Part shown: positions 56,449 to 64,000 of the stretch, piece after piece
How positions within the stretch are numbered: position 1 is the stretch's first letter
How the letters are laid out: each line of letters opens with the position of its first letter
Assembly: GCF_030818795.1 (NCBI RefSeq)
Contig: NZ_JAUTAY010000001.1
Coordinates: forward strand, 3,224,001 to 3,288,000
Source of the DNA: Microbacterium sp. SORGH_AS_0862
Lineage (GTDB): Bacteria > Actinomycetota > Actinomycetes > Actinomycetales > Microbacteriaceae
Direction: 5' to 3'
DNA: 64,000 bases
Program-made: the position numbers and the translations under genes
The notes under the pieces: model-generated
What the model saw: only the letters and a program-made list of their open reading frames with translations
Told to the model about the DNA's origin: nothing
The model's database searches: none

Positions 56449-58515
56449 GTGCAGACCACACGATCCGTTCGCCCCTTCGAGGTCGTCAGCGAGTACGTTC
56501 CGTCCGGCGACCAGCCGGCCGCGATCGCCGACCTCGCCGCCCGAATCAACGCCGGCGAGACCGACGTGGTGCTGCTGGGCGCCACCGGCACGGGCAAGTC
56601 CGCCACGACCGCCTGGCTGATCGAACAGGTGCAGCGCCCGACTCTCGTACTCGCCCACAACAAGACGCTCGCGGCCCAGCTCGCCAACGAGTTCCGCGAG
56701 CTCATGCCGCACAACGCCGTCGAGTACTTCGTGTCGTACTACGACTATTACCAGCCTGAGGCGTACGTCCCGCAGACCGATACGTTTATCGAGAAGGACT
56801 CGTCGATCAACGCCGAGGTGGAACGCCTGCGTCACTCGACGACGAATTCCCTGCTCAGCCGGCGTGACGTCGTTGTGGTCTCCACGGTCTCCTGCATCTA
56901 CGGCCTCGGTGCACCCGAGGAGTATCTGCGCGCCATGGTGGCGCTGCAGGTGGGGGAGCGCTATGACCGCGACGCTCTCATCCGGCAGTTCATCGCGATG
57001 CAGTACAACCGCAACGACGTCGACTTCTCGCGCGGCAACTTCCGCGTCCGCGGCGACACGATCGAGATCATCCCGGTCTACGAGGAGTACGCGATCCGCA
57101 TCGAGCTCTTCGGCGACGAGATCGAGGCGCTGTACACCCTGCACCCGCTCACGGGTGAGATCGTCGAGCGGATGGACTCGGTGCCGATCTTCCCCGCGTC
57201 GCACTACGTCGCAGGAACGGATGTGGTGCAGCGCGCGATCGGCACGATCGAGACCGAGCTGGCGGAACGACTGAAGGAGTTCGAGTCGCAGGGCAAGCTG
57301 CTGGAGGCGCAGCGGCTGCGCATGCGCACGACCTTCGACCTCGAGATGCTGCAGCAGCTCGGATTCTGCTCCGGCATCGAGAACTACTCGCGGCACATGG
57401 ACGGGCGCGCGCCGGGCGAGCCTCCGCGCACGCTGCTCGACTTCTTCCCGGACGACTTCCTCCTCGTGATCGACGAGTCGCACGTGACCGTGCCGCAGAT
57501 CGGGGCGATGTACGAGGGCGATGCGTCCCGCAAGCGCACTCTCGTCGAGCACGGCTTCCGGCTGCCCTCGGCGATGGACAACCGACCGCTGCGGTGGGAC
57601 GAGTTCAAGAACCGGATCGGCCAGACGGTCTATCTCTCGGCGACGCCCGGTCGGTATGAGATGGGAATCGCCGACGGCGTGGTGGAGCAGATCATCCGCC
57701 CCACGGGTCTCGTCGACCCCGAGATCGTGGTCAAGCCCTCCAAGGGGCAGATCGACGATCTGCTGGAAGAGATCCGGCTCCGGGTCGAGCGCGACGAACG
57801 TGTGCTCGTGACCACACTGACCAAGAAGATGGCGGAGGAACTGACCGACTTCCTCGGCGAGCACGGCGTCCGCGTCAGGTACCTGCACTCCGACGTCGAC
57901 ACGTTGCGCCGCGTCGAGCTGCTGAGCGAACTGCGAGCGGGGGTCTACGACGTGCTGGTGGGCATCAATCTGTTGCGCGAGGGTCTCGACCTCCCGGAGG
58001 TCTCCCTCGTGTCGATCCTCGACGCCGACAAGGAAGGGTTCTTGCGCAGCGGAACCTCCCTGATCCAGACGATCGGTCGCGCCGCGCGCAACGTATCCGG
58101 CCAGGTGCACATGTACGCCGACAAGATCACCGATTCGATGCGCAACGCGATCGACGAGACCGAGCGGCGCCGCGAGAAGCAGATCGCCTACAACACGGCT
58201 AACGGCATCGATCCCCAGCCGCTGCGCAAGAAGATCGCCGACATCACGGACGCGCTGATCCGCGAGGGCGCCGACACGAAGGCGATGCTCTCGCGCGATC
58301 CGAAGGGCAAGGGCAAGTCGCCCACACCGAATCTCCGTCGCGAGGGCATCGCGGCCGAGGGTGCTGCCCAGCTCGAGGCGACGATCTCCGATCTGTCCGA
58401 TCAGATGCTCGCGGCGGCTTCGGAGCTGAAGTTCGAACTGGCCGCGCGGCTGCGCGACGAGGTTCAGGACCTGAAGAAGGAGCTTCGCGCCATGGAGCGC
58501 GCCGGCCACGCCTGA
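56449..58515 (+). CDS. uvrB: Excinuclease ABC subunit B
   Basis: The 688-residue protein starts at GTG 56449, 6 nt after TACGCT (56437-56442). The P-loop [11 protein letters not shown] holds Lys50. [21 protein letters not shown] is the damage-probing beta hairpin region, DESHVTVPQ is Walker B, and TIGRAARN is motif VI. The C-terminal UVR motif ([30 protein letters not shown]) contacts UvrC. UvrB verifies damage delivered by UvrA. It lies in a repair cluster with uvrA and uvrC. Confidence 0.98.
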   Translation: MQTTRSVRPFEVVSEYVPSGDQPAAIADLAARINAGETDVVLLGATGTGKSATTAWLIEQVQRPTLVLAHNKTLAAQLANEFRELMPHNAVEYFVSYYDYYQPEAYVPQTDTFIEKDSSINAEVERLRHSTTNSLLSRRDVVVVSTVSCIYGLGAPEEYLRAMVALQVGERYDRDALIRQFIAMQYNRNDVDFSRGNFRVRGDTIEIIPVYEEYAIRIELFGDEIEALYTLHPLTGEIVERMDSVPIFPASHYVAGTDVVQRAIGTIETELAERLKEFESQGKLLEAQRLRMRTTFDLEMLQQLGFCSGIENYSRHMDGRAPGEPPRTLLDFFPDDFLLVIDESHVTVPQIGAMYEGDASRKRTLVEHGFRLPSAMDNRPLRWDEFKNRIGQTVYLSATPGRYEMGIADGVVEQIIRPTGLVDPEIVVKPSKGQIDDLLEEIRLRVERDERVLVTTLTKKMAEELTDFLGEHGVRVRYLHSDVDTLRRVELLSELRAGVYDVLVGINLLREGLDLPEVSLVSILDADKEGFLRSGTSLIQTIGRAARNVSGQVHMYADKITDSMRNAIDETERRREKQIAYNTANGIDPQPLRKKIADITDALIREGADTKAMLSRDPKGKGKSPTPNLRREGIAAEGAAQLEATISDLSDQMLAAASELKFELAARLRDEVQDLKKELRAMERAGHA

Positions 58516-58589
58516 TCGGGGAGCGTCCCGGTCTGCGCGTGCCGACGCGCTGCGGGCCGATCACGCCGGTCGGCTGGCGCGCCCATCGC

Positions 58590-58823
58590 TCAGGGGCAGT
58601 GCATGATCGGCTTCGGCCCGGACCGGTCGAACGTGTGCGCCGACATCGGGGCGCCGCACAGCGGGCACGGCCTCTCGGTGCGCACCGGCTCCGGCGCCGT
58701 CTCATAGGGACCCACGGATGCCGGACCCGCCGCGCGGATCAGTGTGCGGTTGATCCAGGCGTACCAGCCGCCTGCGTCACGCACGCGCTGTCGCAGGGGT
58801 GGACGCGGGTTCTTGTGTGCCAT
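58590..58823 (-). CDS. Small protein with CPxC zinc-ribbon-like motif, divergent from OhrR-like gene
   Basis: The 77-residue product has a basic N-terminus (AHKNPRPPLRQRVRDAGGWYAWINRTLIRAA) and a CPLC ... H ... HC pattern near the C-terminus that could bind one zinc. I do not recognise the family. ATG 58823 and ATG 58829 are both possible. It shares a short intergenic region with the regulator, including the operator at 58828, which makes it the prime candidate target. It converges on uvrB. Confidence 0.6.
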   Translation of the reverse strand: MAHKNPRPPLRQRVRDAGGWYAWINRTLIRAAGPASVGPYETAPEPVRTERPCPLCGAPMSAHTFDRSGPKPIMHCP

Positions 58824-58827
58824 AACC

Positions 58828-58841
58828 ATTAGTGTACTAAT
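58828..58841. promoter_or_regulatory. MarR/OhrR-type operator
   Basis: ATTAG-TGTA-CTAAT is a 14-bp inverted repeat with perfect 5-bp arms between the divergent regulator and small-protein genes. It overlaps or abuts the small protein's start and lies just upstream of the regulator's -10 TACGAT (58849-58854). The AT-rich palindrome is exceptional in this GC-rich context. Confidence 0.7.
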
Positions 58842-58860
58842 GAATCGGTACGATGGAGCG

Positions 58861-59295
58861 ATGACCGACGATCTGCTCCGGCTCGAGAACCAGCTCTGTT
58901 TCGCCCTGGTGACCGCGGCGCGCAACGTCGTCGCGATCTATCGGCCCGTGCTGGAGCCGCTCGGCCTCACGCATCCGCAGTACCTCGTGCTGCTCGCGCT
59001 GTGGGAGCACTCGCCGCGCACCCTGGGGGAGCTCGCGGAAGAGCTGGCGATGGAGCCGGCGACTCTGTCGCCGCTGGTGAAGCGGCTCGAGGCACAGGGA
59101 AGGGTCACCCGCACGCGTCGCGCCGACGACGAGCGCGTCTTGGAGATCGGGCTCACGGATGCCGGGCGCGAGCTCCGCGAGGCCGCCGTCCGCGTGCCGC
59201 AGCAGATCATGGCGCGCGTGGGTATGGATGCCGCGCAGCTCGCGGCGCTGCGGGACTCACTGGCGCCGTTCGCCGGACGACGACCCGAGTTCTGA
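58861..59295 (+). CDS. OhrR-like MarR-family regulator
   Basis: The 144-residue protein aligns by eye with OhrR: LENQLCFALV carries the peroxide-sensing Cys13, followed by AIYRPVLEPLGLTHPQYLVLLALWEHSP, the winged helix (LGELAEELAMEPATLSPLVKRLEAQG) and RRADDERVLEIGLTDAG. The tyrosine following the sensing Cys motif in Bacillus OhrR is Val here, while the later Tyr in IYRP is kept. OhrR represses peroxide reductase genes until its Cys is oxidised. No ohr gene is nearby. The -10 TACGAT lies 6 nt before the ATG. Confidence 0.85.
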   Translation: MTDDLLRLENQLCFALVTAARNVVAIYRPVLEPLGLTHPQYLVLLALWEHSPRTLGELAEELAMEPATLSPLVKRLEAQGRVTRTRRADDERVLEIGLTDAGRELREAAVRVPQQIMARVGMDAAQLAALRDSLAPFAGRRPEF

Positions 59296-59371
59296 GCGGA
59301 CGCCCGTACACGATCGTGCGCTCTCGGCGAAGCTCGGAGCCCGTGTCCGTGGCCCTGCCTAGACTTGCGTG

Positions 59372-62269
59372 GTGCCCATCTCGCCTGTCTCCGAACTCGC
59401 CCACGACGCCGGAACTCTCAGTGTCCGTGGCGCCCGGGTCCACAACCTGCGCGGCGTCGACCTCGACATCCCTCGCGACTGCCTCGTCGTCTTCACGGGT
59501 CTCTCCGGATCCGGCAAGTCGAGCCTCGCGTTCGACACGATCTTCGCCGAGGGGCAGCGCCGGTATGTCGAGTCGCTGAGCTCTTACGCGCGCCAGTTCC
59601 TGGGGCAGGTGGATCGTCCCGACGTCGACTTCATCGAAGGGCTGAGCCCCGCGGTGTCGATTGACCAGAAGTCCACCAACCGCAACCCGCGTTCCACGGT
59701 CGGCACGATCACCGAGATCCACGACTACATGCGCCTGCTGTGGGCGCGCATCGGCGTGCCGCACTGTCCGGAGTGCGGCGAGGTCATCCAGCGTCAGACC
59801 GTGCAGCAGATCGCCGACCAGCTGATGACGCTGCCCGAGCGCACGCGTTACCAGATCGTGGCGCCCGTCGTCACACAGAAGAAGGGGGAGTTCGTCGACC
59901 TCTTCAAGGAGCTCAGCGCGAAGGGCTACGCGCGGGCCGTGGTCGACGGCGAGCTCATCCAGCTGTCCGAGCCGCCGACGCTGAAGAAGAGCTACAAGCA
60001 CGACATCGCCGTCGTCGTCGACCGGCTCGTCGCCAGCGCCGACATCCTCTCGCGCGTCACGGACTCGGTCGAGACGGCTCTCGGTCTCGCGGGCGGGGTC
60101 ATGCAGGTCAACTTCGTCGACGAAGAGGGCGACGACGCATGGCAGAACTTCAGCGAGAAGCTCGCGTGCCCGAACGGACACCCTCTCCAGCTCACCGAGA
60201 TCGAGCCGCGGACGTTCTCCTTCAACGCTCCGTTCGGTGCGTGCCCGACGTGCTCGGGCCTCGGCACGCGGATGTCGGTCGACGTCGAGCTCATGCTCGG
60301 AGACGAAGACCTCTCGATCCGCGAGGGCGTCCTGGTGCCGTGGACGACGCAGGGCAAGGGGTTGTTCCAGTACTACGAGCGCCTGCTCGAAGGACTCTCC
60401 TCCGACCTCGGCTTCTCACTCGATACGCCGTGGCGCAAGCTCCCGCAGGACGTCAAGGATGCGGTGCTGCACGGCGACAACTTCAAGGTCTCGGTGAAGT
60501 GGAAGAACCGCTACGGCCGCGAGATGCGCTACACCTCCGGCTTCGAGGGCGTCGTGCCGTACATCGAGCGTCAGTACCAGCAGGCCGAGTCCGACAGCGC
60601 CCGGCAGCGGTGGGGGGAGTATCTCCGCGAGGTGCCCTGCCCGGTGTGCGACGGCACGCGCCTGAAGCCGGAGGTGCTCGCCGTCAAGGTGCACGGCCAC
60701 TCGATCGCCGACGCCTCGAGTCTCAGTCTCATCGACGCGCAGGGCTTCTTCGACGGCCTCGAACTGACAGACCGGGAGGCGAAGATCGCCGCCGCCGTGC
60801 TGCGCGAGATCCGCGCCCGTCTGAACTTCCTCATCCAGGTCGGCCTCACCTACCTGAGCCTGTCCCGTGCGGCGGGCTCGCTCTCCGGGGGTGAGGCGCA
60901 GCGCATCCGGCTCGCGACACAGATCGGTTCCGGCCTCACCGGCGTGCTCTACGTGCTCGACGAGCCCTCCATCGGCCTTCACCAGCGCGACAACCGGCGA
61001 CTCATCGAAACGCTGCTGGCGCTCAAGAACCTCGGCAACACGCTCATCGTCGTCGAGCACGACGAGGAGACGATCCAGGCCGCGGACTGGATCGTCGACA
61101 TCGGCCCGCGCGCGGGCGTGGAGGGCGGACGCGTCGTGCACTCCGGCACCTACCCGCAGCTGCTCGAGGAGTCCGAGTCGCTCACCGCCGCATATCTGTC
61201 CGGCCGGCGTTCCATCGCGGTGCCGGCCAAGCGTCGCAAGATCGACAAGAAGCGGCAGATCTCGGTCGTGGGCGCGCGCGAGAACAACCTCAAGAACGTC
61301 ACCGCGACCTTCCCGCTGGGTGTGCTGACCGCTGTGACCGGCGTCAGCGGGTCGGGCAAGTCATCGCTCGTCAACGGCATCCTCTACGAGGTGCTCGCGT
61401 CACGGCTGAACGGCGCGCGCCGCGTTCCCGGCAAGCACACGCGGGTGACAGGCCTGGAGAACCTCGACAAGGTCGTGCACGTCGATCAGGCCCCGATCGG
61501 TCGTACGCCCCGATCGAACCCCGCCACCTACACCGGCGTCTTCGACCGCATCCGCACGCTGTTCGCGGAGACCCTCGAAGCCAAGGCGCGCGGCTATCAG
61601 GCCGGACGGTTCAGCTTCAACGTCAAGGGCGGGCGCTGCGAGGCGTGCTCGGGTGACGGCACGATCAAGATCGAGATGAACTTCCTTCCCGACGTGTACG
61701 TCGACTGCGAGGTCTGCCACGGCCAGCGCTACAACCGCGACACGCTCACGGTGCACTACAAGGGCAAGAACATCGCCGAGGTTCTGCAGATGCCCATCGC
61801 CGAGGCGGCGGAGTTCTTCGAGCCGATCCAGGCGATCCACCGCTACCTCAAGACGCTCGTCGACGTGGGTCTCGGCTACGTCCGTCTCGGACAGTCGGCG
61901 ACGACCCTCTCGGGGGGCGAGGCGCAGCGCGTGAAGCTCGCGACCGAGCTTCAGCGACGCTCGAACGGGCGCAGCATCTACGTGCTGGACGAACCGACGA
62001 CGGGTCTGCACTTCGAGGACGTGAGCCGGCTCCTCGAGGTGCTCAACAGCCTCGTCGACAAGGGCAACACCGTCATCGTGATCGAGCACAACCTCGACGT
62101 GATCAAGTCGGCCGACTGGGTGATCGACCTCGGCCCCGAGGGCGGTTCCGGCGGAGGGACGATCGTCGCGACCGGCACGCCGGAGCAGGTAGCCCAGGTG
62201 TCCGAGAGCCACACCGGCGCGTTCCTCGCGGAGGTGCTGGGCGTCGCCGAACAGCGCAAGGCCGGCTGA
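59372..62269 (+). CDS. uvrA: Excinuclease ABC subunit A
   Basis: The 965-residue protein has two ABC modules: [27 protein letters not shown] and [19 protein letters not shown], with signatures [18 protein letters not shown] and [16 protein letters not shown]. Zinc modules include CPECG and [29 protein letters not shown] in outline. UvrA scans DNA for bulky damage and loads UvrB. GTG 59372 is 6 nt from TAGACT (59360-59365); GTG 59369 is possible. It sits 76 bp after the OhrR-like gene and 2 bp before uvrC. Confidence 0.98.
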   Translation: MPISPVSELAHDAGTLSVRGARVHNLRGVDLDIPRDCLVVFTGLSGSGKSSLAFDTIFAEGQRRYVESLSSYARQFLGQVDRPDVDFIEGLSPAVSIDQKSTNRNPRSTVGTITEIHDYMRLLWARIGVPHCPECGEVIQRQTVQQIADQLMTLPERTRYQIVAPVVTQKKGEFVDLFKELSAKGYARAVVDGELIQLSEPPTLKKSYKHDIAVVVDRLVASADILSRVTDSVETALGLAGGVMQVNFVDEEGDDAWQNFSEKLACPNGHPLQLTEIEPRTFSFNAPFGACPTCSGLGTRMSVDVELMLGDEDLSIREGVLVPWTTQGKGLFQYYERLLEGLSSDLGFSLDTPWRKLPQDVKDAVLHGDNFKVSVKWKNRYGREMRYTSGFEGVVPYIERQYQQAESDSARQRWGEYLREVPCPVCDGTRLKPEVLAVKVHGHSIADASSLSLIDAQGFFDGLELTDREAKIAAAVLREIRARLNFLIQVGLTYLSLSRAAGSLSGGEAQRIRLATQIGSGLTGVLYVLDEPSIGLHQRDNRRLIETLLALKNLGNTLIVVEHDEETIQAADWIVDIGPRAGVEGGRVVHSGTYPQLLEESESLTAAYLSGRRSIAVPAKRRKIDKKRQISVVGARENNLKNVTATFPLGVLTAVTGVSGSGKSSLVNGILYEVLASRLNGARRVPGKHTRVTGLENLDKVVHVDQAPIGRTPRSNPATYTGVFDRIRTLFAETLEAKARGYQAGRFSFNVKGGRCEACSGDGTIKIEMNFLPDVYVDCEVCHGQRYNRDTLTVHYKGKNIAEVLQMPIAEAAEFFEPIQAIHRYLKTLVDVGLGYVRLGQSATTLSGGEAQRVKLATELQRRSNGRSIYVLDEPTTGLHFEDVSRLLEVLNSLVDKGNTVIVIEHNLDVIKSADWVIDLGPEGGSGGGTIVATGTPEQVAQVSESHTGAFLAEVLGVAEQRKAG

Positions 62270-62271
62270 GC

Positions 62272-64000
62272 GTGCTGCCCTATCGACCCAAGCAGGGGGA
62301 GATCCCGACGAGCCCGGGGGTCTACCGCTTCCGTGACGCCGAGGGCCGCATCCTCTACGTCGGCAAGGCGAAGAACCTGCGCGCGCGGCTCTCGAACTAC
62401 TTCGCTCCACTGCATACCCTCCACGAGCGCACGCGCCGCATGGTCACCACCGCGACGTCGGTCGAGTGGACGGTCGTCGGCAGCGACGTCGAGGCGTTGC
62501 AGCTGGAGTACATGTGGATCCAGGAGTTCTCGCCGACCTTCAACGTGCGTTACAAGGACGACAAGTCCTACCCCTACATGGCGATCACCCTGGCGGACGC
62601 GGCGCCGCGGGTGATCGTCACCCGCAACCGGCGGATCAAGGGGGCGAAGTACTTCGGGCCGTATCCGAAGGTCTGGGCCGTGCACGACGTGATCGACCTC
62701 ATGATCAAGGTCTTCCCGATCCGCACCTGTTCGGATGCGTCCTACAAGAAGGCGATGGCGACCGGACGCCCTTGCTTCCCCGGGCAGATCGGGCGCTGCG
62801 GCGGTCCGTGCTCGATGAAGGTCACGATCGAGGAGCACCGCGCGATCGTCGATGACTTCATCGCCTTCATGGCGGGCGGCGACCAGCGTTTCGCGCGGGC
62901 TCTCACGGCCCGGATGCGAGAGGCCGCCGCAGCGATGGACTACGAGGCCGCAGCCGGGTACCGCGACAAGCTGCAGGCGATCGAGGCCGTTCTGGGCAAG
63001 AGCGCCCTGGTGCTCTCCGACGACACGGACGCGGATCTGTTCGGCATCGCGGAGGACGAGTTGGCAGCCGCCGTGCAGCACTTCGTGGTGCGCGGCGGTC
63101 GCGTGCGCGGTGTGCGCGCGACCACGATCGAGAAGGAGATCGACATCTCCGGTGCCGAGCTCGTGGACCAGGTCCTCCAGCGCACGTACGGGGATGCGGC
63201 TGCCGCCGACATCCCGAAGCAGGTCCTCGTGCCGGCCCTTCCGGACGATGTCGCGGAGCTCGAGCAGTGGCTGCGGGGCAAGCGCGGCAAGAACGTCACG
63301 ATTCAGATCGCCCAGCGCGGCGGCAAGGCCGATCTCATGCGCACGGCCACGCTCAACGCGCAGCAGGCGCTCATGCTGCACAAGACCCGGCGCACGAGTG
63401 ACTACGTCGCCCGGACGCAGGCGTTGACCGACCTCCAGGAGGGGCTGGGGCTCGCGACGGCGCCGTTGCGCATCGAGTGCTTCGACGTCTCGCATCTGGC
63501 GGGCACCAACGTGGTGGCCTCGATGGTCGTGTTCGAGGACGGCCTGCCGCGCAAGGACCAGTACCGGTCCTTCTCGGTCGCGGAGACGACGGACGACACG
63601 GACTCGCTGTACCAGGTCTTGACCCGTCGCCTCGCCCACCTCGATCGCCCCGAGGACGCGGACGACGTCGAGATCGCCGCCGCGGCGATCGATGCCGAAC
63701 AGGCATCCGCCGACGGCGAGGTGGCGACCGTGCGAAAGCGTCCGAGATTCGCCTATCCGCCGCAGCTGCTGATCGTGGACGGCGGCCAGCCGCAGGTCGC
63801 GGCGGCCGCGCGGGCGCTGGAGGAGTCGGGCCACACCGAGATCGCGTTGTGCGGCATCGCCAAGCGGCTGGAGGAGATCTGGCTGCCGGGGGAGGAGTAC
63901 CCGGTCATCCTGCCCCGCACCTCGGAGGCGCTGTATCTCGTGCAGCGCCTGCGCGACGAGGCGCACCGGTTCGCGATCACACACCAGCGCAAACGCCGTC
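62272..64000 (+). CDS. uvrC: Excinuclease ABC subunit C, 3' truncated by window
   Basis: From GTG 62272 the frame is open to the window end (576 codons). The GIY-YIG nuclease domain begins [32 protein letters not shown] CxxC-type GRCGGPC segment (about residues 180-185) precedes the UVR motif ([19 protein letters not shown]). The C-terminal RNase H-like nuclease is present ([34 protein letters not shown]). UvrC makes both incisions around the lesion. It follows uvrA by 2 bp and is co-transcribed. The HhH end lies beyond the window. Confidence 0.97.
   Translation, partial: MLPYRPKQGEIPTSPGVYRFRDAEGRILYVGKAKNLRARLSNYFAPLHTLHERTRRMVTTATSVEWTVVGSDVEALQLEYMWIQEFSPTFNVRYKDDKSYPYMAITLADAAPRVIVTRNRRIKGAKYFGPYPKVWAVHDVIDLMIKVFPIRTCSDASYKKAMATGRPCFPGQIGRCGGPCSMKVTIEEHRAIVDDFIAFMAGGDQRFARALTARMREAAAAMDYEAAAGYRDKLQAIEAVLGKSALVLSDDTDADLFGIAEDELAAAVQHFVVRGGRVRGVRATTIEKEIDISGAELVDQVLQRTYGDAAAADIPKQVLVPALPDDVAELEQWLRGKRGKNVTIQIAQRGGKADLMRTATLNAQQALMLHKTRRTSDYVARTQALTDLQEGLGLATAPLRIECFDVSHLAGTNVVASMVVFEDGLPRKDQYRSFSVAETTDDTDSLYQVLTRRLAHLDRPEDADDVEIAAAAIDAEQASADGEVATVRKRPRFAYPPQLLIVDGGQPQVAAAARALEESGHTEIALCGIAKRLEEIWLPGEEYPVILPRTSEALYLVQRLRDEAHRFAITHQRKRR

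Overview
The window is chromosomal DNA from a high-GC actinomycete, most likely Microbacterium or a close Microbacteriaceae relative. The evidence is the G+C-rich codon use, frequent GTG starts, many genes whose start codon sits 6-7 nt after a TAnnnT -10 box (leaderless transcripts), and gene sets typical of Actinobacteria: clpS with a DUF2017 gene, a four-S1-domain rpsA of 485 codons, EttA, a group II truncated haemoglobin, a ferrochelatase with a C-terminal cysteine cluster, and lipB-lipA. I see no phage, insertion sequence, CRISPR array or rRNA; the only RNA genes are tRNA-His(GTG) and tRNA-Arg(TCT). Nothing marks the stretch as an island, and no gap without a gene exceeds about 220 bp.

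Layout. 1-7.1 kb: the end of gatB, dinB, a P-loop kinase, a minus-strand metallopeptidase-clpS-DUF2017 unit, tRNA-His, orn, tRNA-Arg, and a divergent YczE-like membrane protein with a MocR-type regulator. 7.1-12.2 kb: a second-type ssb, a lipoprotein, ettA and two thioesterases. 12.2-19.2 kb: a seven-gene minus-strand run with overlapping or nearly touching ends (ABC ATPase, permease, histidine kinase, response regulator, MscS channel, globin, frameshifted FAD dehydrogenase). 19.3-31 kb: pepN, hemH, rpiB, a Nei/Fpg glycosylase, a PaiB-like protein, an amidohydrolase, trhO, RNase HI, a YdeI-like protein, an alcohol dehydrogenase and a NYN nuclease-like protein. 31-46.4 kb: lipB-lipA, a frameshifted sensor-like ATPase, oxidoreductases, msrA, a MATE exporter, Nudix and GNAT enzymes, a FusB-like protein and deoC. 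46.5-49.8 kb: rpsA with a strong terminator, then an MFS exporter. 49.9-55.8 kb: a tandem duplication of a two-gene signalling module. 55.8-64 kb: coaE, uvrB, an OhrR-like regulator, uvrA and the start of uvrC.

The most unusual locus is 49895-55794. A membrane PAS histidine kinase gene overlaps by 4 nt a gene for a 7-TM protein whose GGDEF-like domain has lost its signature; the same pair then follows again in diverged form. No response regulator is next to either pair. This may be an orphan signalling module in which the degenerate GGDEF protein is the kinase's partner.

At window scale, the octamer GGATGCGG (and its complement CCGCATCC) is present about 60 times by eye, more than ten times what base composition predicts. 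Three reading-frame breaks lie in short mononucleotide runs (12548, 34903 and probably 22055), so either the assembly has homopolymer errors or several genes are decaying.
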